DNA from: Bacteroidales bacterium
GTDB taxonomy: Bacteria > Bacteroidota > Bacteroidia > Bacteroidales > UBA7960
Length of the DNA stretch: 12,327 bases
Direction: 5' to 3'
Assembly (NCBI GenBank): GCA_003557765.1
Contig: PWNO01000018.1
Location: 1 to 12,327 of the forward strand
Positions 1 through 7,362 of this stretch are shown here, piece after piece (the stretch's first letter is position 1; each line of letters begins with the position of its first letter). The notes beneath the pieces were generated by a model. That model searched no databases. It was not told where the DNA came from and saw only the letters and a program-made list of their open reading frames with translations. A program made the position numbers and the translations under genes.

Positions 1-46
1 GAAAATTTGCGCAATAATTTGAGAAAATTTGTGGATAAAAACAGTG

Positions 47-81
47 AACGCTCAATGCTTAACGCTAAACTCCCAACACTC
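47..81 (+). repeat. Degenerate heptamer array (AAC + 4 bases), five units
   Basis: Five consecutive 7-base words in register: AACGCTC, AATGCTT, AACGCTA, AACTCCC and AACACTC, followed by AACAAAA. The unit AACGCTA recurs exactly at 11771-11777 near the other end of the window. The array lies in the non-coding stretch before the TolC-like gene. The period of seven is seen directly; any function is unknown. See the other arrays at 6222, 7320 and 11764. Confidence 0.7.
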
Positions 82-258
82 AACAAAATACGCCTTGTGT
101 TTTGTTCCGGATCGGAAAATTAACGCTTCAGCAGCGACTTTTACCGTTTCAGCCCGCTTGTTATTGTCTGAAAGGATGATTCGATATTGCTTTGCACTGC
201 ATTTGTGTCGGAAAAGTGCACGACCGGATGAAAGGTGTAACACAAAATTGAATCATTT

Positions 259-1737
259 ATGAAACTTAAAAAAATCTTTTTCTTACTGGCGATGATGCCC
301 CTTTCCGTTCTTGGCGGGGAAAGCATCAACCTGCAGCAGGCCAGGCAGATGGCCTTAGAGCACAACCGGAAGATGCAGATGTATGCCCTGGAACGGGAGC
401 GCGCATCGCTACAGACAAGATCTGCCTTTAATGATCATCTTCCCCGCTTTGAAGCCGAAGCGGGTTACCAGCGTCGAAACAAGCCCTATCAGCTTTTTGA
501 CGGTGATAAGTTCTTTCCTGTGATCCCCTGGCAAGGGATAGATCCGCAGACAGGAAACTTTAATCCTGCCATTTTTCAGGACCCAGACCTGGCTCCGGAT
601 GTCCTTGTTTTTGATCCGAATACCGGACAGGTAATCTACGATGCCGATGGCAATCCTGTTTTCCAAAACTATGCATGGCTCCCCGCCGATGAGGGAAAGA
701 TCGGACAGAAAAACAATTACAGCCTTGGTTTTTCGATGCGTCAGCCCATTTACATGGGAGGGAGGATCCGAAGCGGTCATGAAATTGCTCAAAAAGCGGA
801 GCAAATTGCACACTCACAATGGGAGCAGAGCGTTTCCGAGGTTGTTTTTCGTACCGATGAATTGTACTGGCAGGTAATTACTCTCGAAGAAAAACTGAAG
901 CTTACCCATTCCTATTTACAGATGCTAGAACAATTGGTGAATGACCTGGAAAATCTTTTTGAGGAAGGGGTCATTACCAACAACCAGGTTTTGCAGGCAA
1001 AGGTAAAACATAATGAAGTTGAACTTCTGAAAGTCCAGGCTGAAAATGCTTTAAGGTTAAGCCGCATGGCATTGAACCAGCACATTGGCCGCCCTTTCTT
1101 GAGCGAGTTTGACCTGATTACCGAATTTGAGCCGGAGGTGCTGACTCTGGAAGAGGAGACGCTTACAGAAAAAGCCCTGGAGCAGCGCGCTGAGTTACAA
1201 ATGCTGAATGAAGCGGTTGCCATAGCCAGTGAACTGGTTAGTGTGAATCGTGCCGAAATGCTTCCGACCATTGGACTGATTGCGGATTATACATACTCAA
1301 ACCCAAACCCCTACAACGGTTTCAGGGATGAATTTGGTGGTGACTATACCATCAGTGTAGGTATATCCATCCCTATCTATCATTTTGGTGAACGCAGACG
1401 GCAGGTGAATCTTGCCAGGATTGAACAACAAAAGGTTCAGCTCCAAAAGGAGGAGGCAGCAGAGATGATAGCCCTGCAAGTAAGTCAAAGTCTGAAAAAC
1501 CTCAACGAAGCGCGCACACGCCGCGAGCTGTCAGCATTATCCATTCAGCAAGCCCGCGAAAACCTGGTACTGACACAAAACCTTTTTACCGAAGGCCGGG
1601 CAACTACACGTGATGTACTGGAAGCTCAGACTTACTGGCAGGAAGCCCGGGAAGCTGCCATCGCTGCGCGAAATGAAGAGATGATGGCATTTACCCGTCT
1701 GCAAAAACACATTGGAGCATTGCAGCAGATACGCTGA
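259..1737 (+). CDS. TolC family outer membrane efflux channel
   Basis: Outer-membrane/periplasmic channel subunit of a tripartite efflux pump, 492 residues, close to the usual TolC/OEP length. A Sec signal peptide covers about residues 1-20 (MKLKKIFF, hydrophobic core, then GG); there is no lipobox Cys, so it is not lipidated. Two OEP repeats are visible: the first from about residue 24 (LQQARQMALEHN) to 280, the second from about 300 to the end, both rich in Gln/Glu/Leu/Ala helices. Barrel strands appear near 63-72 and 152-168 (FSMRQPIYMGGRIRSG) and in the equivalent second-half segment 363-378 (ISVGISIPIYHFGERR). A long polar insertion at about 75-150, with Asp/Asn/Gly-rich DPNTG and DADGNP stretches, enlarges the first extracellular loop. 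The start is the only one that places the signal peptide at the N-terminus. It is the first gene of a probable operon with the adaptor 48 bases downstream. The family is certain; the substrate is unknown. Confidence 0.93.
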   Translation: MKLKKIFFLLAMMPLSVLGGESINLQQARQMALEHNRKMQMYALERERASLQTRSAFNDHLPRFEAEAGYQRRNKPYQLFDGDKFFPVIPWQGIDPQTGNFNPAIFQDPDLAPDVLVFDPNTGQVIYDADGNPVFQNYAWLPADEGKIGQKNNYSLGFSMRQPIYMGGRIRSGHEIAQKAEQIAHSQWEQSVSEVVFRTDELYWQVITLEEKLKLTHSYLQMLEQLVNDLENLFEEGVITNNQVLQAKVKHNEVELLKVQAENALRLSRMALNQHIGRPFLSEFDLITEFEPEVLTLEEETLTEKALEQRAELQMLNEAVAIASELVSVNRAEMLPTIGLIADYTYSNPNPYNGFRDEFGGDYTISVGISIPIYHFGERRRQVNLARIEQQKVQLQKEEAAEMIALQVSQSLKNLNEARTRRELSALSIQQARENLVLTQNLFTEGRATTRDVLEAQTYWQEAREAAIAARNEEMMAFTRLQKHIGALQQIR

Positions 1738-1785
1738 TCTTACCCTTTCAAATGAAAATAATTTTAACCATCAATAAATAAAAAA

Positions 1786-2916
1786 ATGCATACAAGAATA
1801 TTTCCAACCCGATTGCCCGAAGTCCGGACAATGGCATTGCCAGTAAAAAACCTGATTCTGCACCCGTGGAGAATGATCCTGACGATAATGATCCCATCCT
1901 TTTTCCTGCTGTTGTTTTCTTCCTGCAGTCATCAGGATGCATACATCGAACAGGAAGCTCCGGATGTCATTGTAAGCACATCTGTTGCAACAAATGTGAC
2001 CTATACACTCGAATTGAATCTTACAGGTACCGTTTTTGCCAATCGCGAGGCCAACCTGGGAGCCGGTTTTCCCGGAAGGATAGAAAAAATTCATTTTCCT
2101 GAAGGCAGTTCGGTGCAGGAGGGACAGCTGCTGGTTGAGATGGCAGGGGAGATGCTGGCCCAGGCGGAAGCGGAATATGTTACCCTGCAAAGGGACTATG
2201 AACGGGCGTCGCGATTGGTGAAACAGGGTAGCGTGAGCCACCAGGAGTATGATCACCTAAAGGCGCGCTATAATGCCTCCACTGCAAAATATGAGCTTGC
2301 CAAAAAGAATACGCAGATCAGGGCCCCTTTTCCGGGCGTGATCGTGGATTACATGGCCAACGAAGGGGAGAACTTCTTGTTTAACTTCAATCTTGAACCG
2401 GGTTATTCGAACACCAGCGGCATCCTGCGGCTGATGGAACTTGACAAGGTTAAGGTGGTAACCGAAGTGAATGAAAAGGACCTGGCTCAGATCCATTCAG
2501 GACTGAAAGCTTCGGTTTTGGTGGATGCTTTCTCAGAAGAGAGGTTTTCCGGAGAAGTTAGCCTGATAAAACCCTACCTTTCAACCCGTTCCAGAACCGC
2601 CTCTGTTGAGATCACCATTCCAAATCCAGGTCTTCGGCTCAAGCCCGGAATGTTTGCAAGGGTCACGCTGCAACTTCCTGAGAAAACAGAGGTGTTTGTC
2701 CCGATGGAAGCGGTGTACCGCGATCCTGAAACAGATCAGGAGGTTGTTTTTGTAGTGAAAAATGGAGTTGTGGATATGCGTCCGGTCGAACGACTGAGTA
2801 GCCGGGGCTCTAAACTGGTGCTTTCCGGAATCAAACCCGGCGACGAAGTAATTACCGGTGGAAAAAATCGGATAAATCACGGTGATAGGGTAATAATCAT
2901 GAACAAAACCCGATAA
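1786..2916 (+). CDS. Efflux RND transporter periplasmic adaptor subunit (membrane fusion protein), probable lipoprotein
   Basis: Links the RND permease to the TolC-like channel; 376 residues, typical for HlyD/AcrA-type adaptors. The N-terminus has a hydrophobic stretch (about 31-45) ending in LFSSC, so Cys47 is the likely lipidation site and the mature protein would be anchored to a membrane by lipid. The first lipoyl half is at about 88-121 (PGRIEKIHFPEGSSVQEG), followed by a short alpha-hairpin at about 122-173 and the second lipoyl half at about 175-195 (IRAPFPGVIVDY, EGE). A beta-barrel domain follows at about 220-296 and a membrane-proximal domain to the end (VPMEAVY, GIKPGDEVITGG). The start at 1786 was chosen because it has the A/T-rich leader typical of Bacteroidota. 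Met16 (1831) would also give a good lipoprotein signal and cannot be excluded. It lies 48 bases after the channel gene, so cotranscription is likely. Confidence 0.93.
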   Translation: MHTRIFPTRLPEVRTMALPVKNLILHPWRMILTIMIPSFFLLLFSSCSHQDAYIEQEAPDVIVSTSVATNVTYTLELNLTGTVFANREANLGAGFPGRIEKIHFPEGSSVQEGQLLVEMAGEMLAQAEAEYVTLQRDYERASRLVKQGSVSHQEYDHLKARYNASTAKYELAKKNTQIRAPFPGVIVDYMANEGENFLFNFNLEPGYSNTSGILRLMELDKVKVVTEVNEKDLAQIHSGLKASVLVDAFSEERFSGEVSLIKPYLSTRSRTASVEITIPNPGLRLKPGMFARVTLQLPEKTEVFVPMEAVYRDPETDQEVVFVVKNGVVDMRPVERLSSRGSKLVLSGIKPGDEVITGGKNRINHGDRVIIMNKTR

Positions 2917-2923
2917 AACCATT

Positions 2924-2978
2924 CAGGTCAAGCCTTGTGCCTGCGATTATATTTCGGTGCACAGGTCAAGCCCTGTGC
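2924..2978. repeat. REP-like element: two 17-base direct copies, the second inside a perfect hairpin
   Basis: A 17-base word, CAGGTCAAGCCYTGTGC, occurs at 2924-2940 and 2962-2978 with one mismatch (T/C). The second copy is part of a perfect inverted repeat, GCACAGG at 2959-2965 and CCTGTGC at 2972-2978, with a 6-base loop. The end of the first copy (TTGTGC) could also pair with GCACAG, giving an alternative fold. No T-tract follows, so it is not a typical terminator. It lies between adaptor and permease genes. The size and hairpin resemble REP elements; that identity is an inference. Confidence 0.6.
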
Positions 2979-3013
2979 TACAAATTGGATTAACCTATGC
3001 TTCAGCGAAAATC

Positions 3014-3067
3014 TTAACCTTAACCTTAACCTTAACCTTAACCTTAACCTTAACCTTAACCTTAACC
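3014..3067 (+). repeat. Perfect hexamer microsatellite (TTAACC)9 ending one base before a start codon
   Basis: Nine uninterrupted TTAACC units (54 bases) end at 3067, and the permease ATG is at 3069. The array occupies the whole region where a ribosome would load, replacing the A/T-rich leader seen before the other genes. A further single copy of TTAACCTATG lies at 2990-2999, so the last unit plus start-codon context exists twice. Copy-number change by slippage would alter spacing in 6-base steps without shifting the reading frame. Confidence 0.95.
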
Positions 3068-3068
3068 T

Positions 3069-6000
3069 ATGAAATTGTCATATAAATCAGTAAAGAGACC
3101 AACGACCACGTTGATGATATTCATTGCGGTGATATTGATGGGGATCGTTTCCATCAATATGTTACCCCGCGATGTGTTGCCAGACATTGAGTTTCCTACG
3201 CTAACGGTTGTAACCGTATACCCCGGTGCTTCTGCCGAGGTGGTGGAAGACCAGGTCACCGGTCCGCTTGAGACCGTTTTGGCTGCAACCGAAAACCTTC
3301 GTTCCATCGAGTCTGTTTCCCGGGAGAATGTTTCATTTATCACCATGCGGTTTAACTGGGGTGTGGATGTGAATGAGGCCGCCAATAGTGCGCGCGACAA
3401 TATGGAACTAGTAAGGCGTCGTTTGCACAGGGATGTACATCAGCCCGTTATCCTGAAGGTGAACAGTTCGATGATCCCGGTAATTGCTTACGGTATACAA
3501 GCCACCGACAATTATTACAACCTTCACGAAATAATAGAGGATGAAATAGCTGCCCCATTGCGTAAGGTAGAAGGAGTAGGTACCGTTGTAACCATCGGTG
3601 CACCGCAACGGGAGATTCGTGTAGAGGTTGATCCACGTAAAATGGAAGCTTACGGTTTAAACGTGAGCCAGATAGCAAATGTCCTGAAGGCTGAGAATCT
3701 CAGCGTTCCGGGTGGGAACATAAAGGTGGGAACACGTGATTTCTCGGTCAGCGTTACGGGAGAGATTGATTGTGTCGAGGAGGTCAACGACATCGTGTTG
3801 CGGTCTGTGGGAACCCACCCTGTGAGGGTCCGTGATGTGGCTACGGTTGTTGACGGTTACAGGGAAACCGATGCCTATGCAAGAACCGGAGAGCGCCGCT
3901 CGGTTGCTTTTTTTGTGCAGAAACAAACCGGAACCAATACCCTTGCCGTGGCCGATGGGGTCAGGGCCGAAATGGATAGGATTATACAGGAGCTGCCGGA
4001 AGATGTTAAGGTGATTGAAATTGTTGACAGTTCAGACATCGTGCAGCGGTCCATTCAGAATCTTTCCGGTACCCTCTGGTGGGCCGGACTTTTCGTGATG
4101 ATGGTGGTATTTTTGTTTCTGCGTGAGTGGCGATCAAGCCTTATCATCATGCTGACAATGCCGGTATCACTGATCGCTGCTTTCATATATATGTTTCTGG
4201 CCGGTTACAGCATTAACATCTTCTCATTGATGTCGATCGTCATTGCGATCGGGATGGTTGTGGATAATGCCATCGTTGTTCTTGAAAACATTACGCGACA
4301 CCTGGAAAATGGGAGTAAACCAGCGGAGGCGGCCGTGAAGGGTGCCGGCGAAATGGGAACGGCAATTACGGCAGCTACCCTTACAACCATGAGTGTATTC
4401 CTGCCACTGCTTTTTATGGGCGGGATTATCGGTGTATTATTCAAGCAGCTGGCGATATTGACCACCCTCACTCTGATTGCTTCCCTGACTGCAGCTTTGT
4501 CGATCACCCCAATGCTGGCATCCCGCCTGTTGCAGCCCATTACGTCGGACCGTAAGCCAAAGGGCAGGTTTTATCGCTGGAGTGAAGGCATTTTTGAAGC
4601 GATGGAGTCTTTCTATAAGAAATGCCTTGATTGGGCGGTCAATCATAAAACCTTTACCGTGGCTACAGCACTTACAATCTTTATTGTCAGCGTAATTGTG
4701 GCCTTGCGGATTGGCACCGATTACATTCCCGAATTTGACTCTGGCGACGTGAGTGTTCAGTTCGAGATGGAGATCGGGACCGGGGCGCAGGAGACCGAAA
4801 GGATTGCCCGCCGCATTGAACGCATCATGCTGGAAGAGATCCCCGAGATGCAAAGTCAGTTTACCATTGTTGGACAAACCGAAGATGGGGCACTAACCAC
4901 GGTTGGGTTTCAGGAGGGTAAGAACATCGGTTCGCTGGTGCTTCGGATGGGAAGACCCGATGAACGTGACCGCAGCGCCTGGGAGGCGGCCAATGCACTG
5001 AGAAGGCGCATTGAACGAGAGGTTCCGGAAGTGGTAAGCCATACCGTGCACGGTGGCAGCTTGTTCTCTGCGGCACTTCTTGGCAATGTCAAACCCATTG
5101 AGGTTGAAATTACCGGACATGATTTTGACCTGCTAAATGAAACGGCACGGCAGGTGGAATCGGAATTGCGACGGATAGATGGCCTTACAAACATCGAAAA
5201 TACTATAGATCCGGGTAAGGCTGAATATGAGATTCGTCTGGATAAGGACAAAGCCTCTGACCTTGGACTGAATTCTGCGATGGTGGCGATGCAGGTTCGC
5301 CAAAGCATTTATGGTGCAGAAGCGGGAGACTTTAGTCATGGAGGCAATGAGTACGACATCGTGGTTCGGTATGCGCCGGAATTCCGCAGCACCCCGGAGG
5401 ATTTGGGCAACATCATGATCAGCACGCTGACCGGCAGATTGGTGCCGGTCAGAGAAATTGCCACCATAGAGCAGGTTCGTGGTCCACTGGAAATTCGTAG
5501 GGAGGAACAGCAGCGGATAGTAAAGGTAACGGCTGATCTGGATGGCATCTCATTGGGTGCCGGTGCTGAAAAAGTGCGACAGATGCTGGATCAGTTTCCG
5601 GAAAAGCCGGGAGTCAGCTTGGAGCTGGGCGGACAGATCACCGACCAGGGTGATTCTTTTGCGAGCCTGAGACTGATTTTTCTGGCCGGGGTACTGATGG
5701 TTTATATGGTGATGGCATCCCAGTTTGAATCGCTGAAAGATCCTTTCATCATCATATTCGCAATCCCCTTCTCCATCATAGGAATTGTGTGGGCCTTTGT
5801 AATTACGGGCCTTACACTAAGCGTGCTGACATTCATTGGTGCGATCATGCTGCTGGGAATCGTCGTAAATAACGGTATTGTGTTGGTTGATTACACCAAT
5901 TTGCTGCGCAAAAGGGGATACACGCTTCTTGAAGCTGTAAGCGAAGGGGGACGTTCGCGCTTGCGGCCGGTACTGATGACCAGCTTCACCACCATCCTGG

Positions 6001-6158
6001 GAATGGTTCCCATGGCACTTTCCACGGGAATGGGTGCTGAAATGTGGTCACCGCTTGGAATTACCATCATCGGTGGATTGCTTGTATCAACCATCATTAC
6101 GTTGGTCCTGATCCCCGTGATATATACGGTATTCAACATTAAAGCAATTAAATCTTAA
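3069..6158 (+). CDS. Efflux RND transporter permease subunit (HAE1/AcrB type)
   Basis: Inner-membrane pump subunit using the ion gradient to export substrate through the adaptor and the TolC-like channel. It has 1029 residues, full length for the family. TM1 is at about 11-30, followed by the first periplasmic loop (PDIEFPTLTVVTVYPGAS). TM2-TM6 lie at about 335-485, with the TM4 motif GMVVDNAIVVLEN at 395-407, then the second periplasmic loop at about 550-865. TM8-TM12 lie at about 866-1022, including VVNNGIVLVDY at 932-942 and the RLRPVLMTS motif at 964-972. By alignment with AcrB, Asp407/Asp408 correspond to Asp399/Asn400 and Lys940 to Asn934, so the classic Asp-Asp-Lys relay is only partly kept; this is familiar in some HAE1 branches such as SwrC-like pumps. 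The start is fixed by the first residues MKLSYKSVKRPTT, the usual short cytoplasmic N-terminus. It is separated from the adaptor by 152 bases of repeats. The substrate cannot be read from sequence. Confidence 0.96.
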   Translation: MKLSYKSVKRPTTTLMIFIAVILMGIVSINMLPRDVLPDIEFPTLTVVTVYPGASAEVVEDQVTGPLETVLAATENLRSIESVSRENVSFITMRFNWGVDVNEAANSARDNMELVRRRLHRDVHQPVILKVNSSMIPVIAYGIQATDNYYNLHEIIEDEIAAPLRKVEGVGTVVTIGAPQREIRVEVDPRKMEAYGLNVSQIANVLKAENLSVPGGNIKVGTRDFSVSVTGEIDCVEEVNDIVLRSVGTHPVRVRDVATVVDGYRETDAYARTGERRSVAFFVQKQTGTNTLAVADGVRAEMDRIIQELPEDVKVIEIVDSSDIVQRSIQNLSGTLWWAGLFVMMVVFLFLREWRSSLIIMLTMPVSLIAAFIYMFLAGYSINIFSLMSIVIAIGMVVDNAIVVLENITRHLENGSKPAEAAVKGAGEMGTAITAATLTTMSVFLPLLFMGGIIGVLFKQLAILTTLTLIASLTAALSITPMLASRLLQPITSDRKPKGRFYRWSEGIFEAMESFYKKCLDWAVNHKTFTVATALTIFIVSVIVALRIGTDYIPEFDSGDVSVQFEMEIGTGAQETERIARRIERIMLEEIPEMQSQFTIVGQTEDGALTTVGFQEGKNIGSLVLRMGRPDERDRSAWEAANALRRRIEREVPEVVSHTVHGGSLFSAALLGNVKPIEVEITGHDFDLLNETARQVESELRRIDGLTNIENTIDPGKAEYEIRLDKDKASDLGLNSAMVAMQVRQSIYGAEAGDFSHGGNEYDIVVRYAPEFRSTPEDLGNIMISTLTGRLVPVREIATIEQVRGPLEIRREEQQRIVKVTADLDGISLGAGAEKVRQMLDQFPEKPGVSLELGGQITDQGDSFASLRLIFLAGVLMVYMVMASQFESLKDPFIIIFAIPFSIIGIVWAFVITGLTLSVLTFIGAIMLLGIVVNNGIVLVDYTNLLRKRGYTLLEAVSEGGRSRLRPVLMTSFTTILGMVPMALSTGMGAEMWSPLGITIIGGLLVSTIITLVLIPVIYTVFNIKAIKS

Positions 6159-6161
6159 GCA

Positions 6162-6172
6162 GGGGGAGGGGG
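6162..6172 (+). other. G-rich tract just after the permease stop codon
   Basis: Two G5 runs separated by one A lie three bases after the permease stop codon. The second run can pair weakly with CCCCTTC at 6208-6214, with one G-T wobble and a loop of about 35 bases. It might slow polymerase or form a two-layer quadruplex in RNA, but there is no T-tract, so it is not called a terminator. Confidence 0.3.
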
Positions 6173-6221
6173 AGCCGGATGTCCTGGAATATGGCGCCGC
6201 TTCTCAGCCCCTTCACAATAA

Positions 6222-6242
6222 AGAGGTTGGAAGTTAGAGGTT
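6222..6242 (-). repeat. Heptamer array upstream of the kinase gene, three units in - orientation
   Basis: Read on the - strand, the three units are AACCTCT, AACTTCC and AACCTCT. The same words occur on the + strand right after the kinase gene (7320-7347), so the kinase gene is bracketed by inverted arrays. The array ends 11 bases before the candidate -7 element at 6254, so it occupies the place where a -33 element would lie. Confidence 0.75.
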
Positions 6243-6253
6243 GGAGAAAGTCA

Positions 6254-6261
6254 TATCTTTG
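6254..6261 (+). promoter_or_regulatory. Candidate Bacteroidota -7 promoter element for the kinase/regulator pair
   Basis: TATCTTTG is a perfect match to the Bacteroidota -7 consensus TAnnTTTG and lies 25 bases before the kinase ATG. No clear TTTG sits at the usual distance upstream; that position falls within the heptamer array, which offers only TTG or TTAG words at imperfect spacing. If real, this promoter would let the two-component genes be transcribed separately from the pump. Confidence 0.42.
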
Positions 6262-6286
6262 TACGGTGGAATCATTTTAAGTTGTT

Positions 6287-7321
6287 ATGCGATCTTATTT
6301 CAATAAAATAAAACCTTTTCTATTAAGGAATGCCATCATTGCCATCATTGGCCTGGGCATCCTGGTTGTTATTGATTTTATTGTTGAAGGCAGCTTTTTT
6401 ACCGCCTTCAGGGAGCATTATGCAACCTACCTGCTCATTGTTGCCGGTTACATCATTGCAAGCGAAGGAACGTTGTTTATTGATAAATGGCTTTCGCAGA
6501 AATATGGTTCACAGATCCGGATGCATCATCTTAACTTCCTCAAGATCATCTGTATCCTTATCTTTTACTTTCTCCTTTACCAGGTTTTTTATTACATAAT
6601 AACACCTGAACCTTTCACAAGAAAAACCATCATTACCATTCTCATATCAATCATTTATGTTGTATTGATTGATTTAATACTGATTATCAGTCGCTATAAA
6701 GACAGGTTACAGATGGAGCAGGAGGCCCATGCTAGATTAAAAGAGGAGAAACTGGTTTCCGACCTGCAGGCACTTCAGAATCAATTGAATCCGCATTTTT
6801 TGTTCAATAGCCTTAATGTGCTGGTTTCAGAGATATATGATGATGCCGACAGGGCCGTGAACTACATCAGTCAGCTCAGCGACATACTTCGTTATGTGCT
6901 GCAAAGCAGCGACAGCTTCACGGTGCCTTTGCAAAAGGAGCTGGAGTTTCTGAATTCCTATGTCTATTTATATAAGGTCAGGTATGGCGATGCCCTTATT
7001 GTTAATATTGATGATGACCTGAATGAACTGCAGGCAGAAATACCACCGCTTGTTCTGCAAATTCTGGTGGAAAACTGCATCAAGCACAACAAAATACAAT
7101 TGATTTGTCCCTTAACGATTGATATCGAATATCTGGATGGAACCATCTCAGTAACAAACAATCTGATCAAAAAGCAAGATACCTTTTCTACCACCACCGG
7201 ACTTGCCAATATTCGGAAGCGATATGCCTTATTAAAAAAAATGGATATCATTGTAAAGGAAACCGAAACACATTTTCAGGTACAAGTACCACTCATTGAA
7301 GAAAACATACCAGAAACCTAA
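6287..7321 (+). CDS. Sensor histidine kinase, LytS/YehU type (His_kinase family), 4 TM
   Basis: Membrane sensor kinase of 344 residues, expected to phosphorylate the LytTR regulator encoded 41 bases downstream. Four hydrophobic segments lie at about 13-33, 43-62, 84-104 and 113-135, with almost no periplasmic domain, so sensing is probably within the membrane. A coiled-coil linker (about 138-165) leads to the phospho-acceptor motif LQNQLNPHFLFNSLN, with His170. The ATP-binding domain shows the N-box LQILVENCIKHN (Asn263) and the G-box TTGLANIRKRY (Gly305, Asn308). The family normally pairs with LytTR regulators. The start is supported by the -7 element 25 bases upstream and by the first TM directly after a basic N-terminus. 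The stop codon TAA overlaps the first unit of the downstream heptamer array. The signal sensed is unknown; proximity to the pump suggests envelope or drug stress. Confidence 0.93.
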   Translation: MRSYFNKIKPFLLRNAIIAIIGLGILVVIDFIVEGSFFTAFREHYATYLLIVAGYIIASEGTLFIDKWLSQKYGSQIRMHHLNFLKIICILIFYFLLYQVFYYIITPEPFTRKTIITILISIIYVVLIDLILIISRYKDRLQMEQEAHARLKEEKLVSDLQALQNQLNPHFLFNSLNVLVSEIYDDADRAVNYISQLSDILRYVLQSSDSFTVPLQKELEFLNSYVYLYKVRYGDALIVNIDDDLNELQAEIPPLVLQILVENCIKHNKIQLICPLTIDIEYLDGTISVTNNLIKKQDTFSTTTGLANIRKRYALLKKMDIIVKETETHFQVQVPLIEENIPET

Positions 7322-7347
7322 CTTCCAATCTCCAACCTCTAACCTCT
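7320..7347 (+). repeat. Heptamer array between kinase and regulator genes, four units
   Basis: The four units in register are AACTTCC, AATCTCC and two of AACCTCT. The first unit begins inside the kinase stop codon (TAA at 7319-7321). The array fills most of the 41-base gap before the regulator start at 7363. It is the inverted partner of the array at 6222-6242. Confidence 0.8.
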
Positions 7348-7362
7348 AAATACACCCCAGCC

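Noticed and set aside
1..46. Possible tail of an upstream gene (stops at 15-17 and 20-22 in two + frames)
   Set aside because: Too few codons are visible to choose a frame or name a product.
147..174. Inverted repeat TTTCAG / CTGAAA upstream of the pump operon
   Set aside because: Six-base arms with a 16-base loop and no supporting second copy; likely chance.
187..194. TTGCTTTG as a -7 element for the pump operon, with TTG at 164-166
   Set aside because: It has one mismatch in the key TA pair and a spacing of 20; too weak to annotate, although a pump promoter must lie somewhere before 259.
29..262. Reading frame of 77 codons overlapping the TolC-like start by four bases
   Set aside because: The overlap looks like translational coupling, but the frame runs through the heptamer array, the product has no domain or signal, and a competing frame exists on the other strand.
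3013..3066. CTTAAC array as telomere-like DNA or a CRISPR array
   Set aside because: It is internal, lies between operon genes and has no spacers; it is a simple microsatellite.
4205..5548. Long - strand frames opposite the permease gene
   Set aside because: Shadows of the real gene's codon bias, with low-complexity Ser/Arg-rich products and no domains.
6278..6286. TAAGTTGTT as a LytTR binding half-site before the kinase start
   Set aside because: LytTR regulators bind paired repeats, and no second copy at proper spacing was found.
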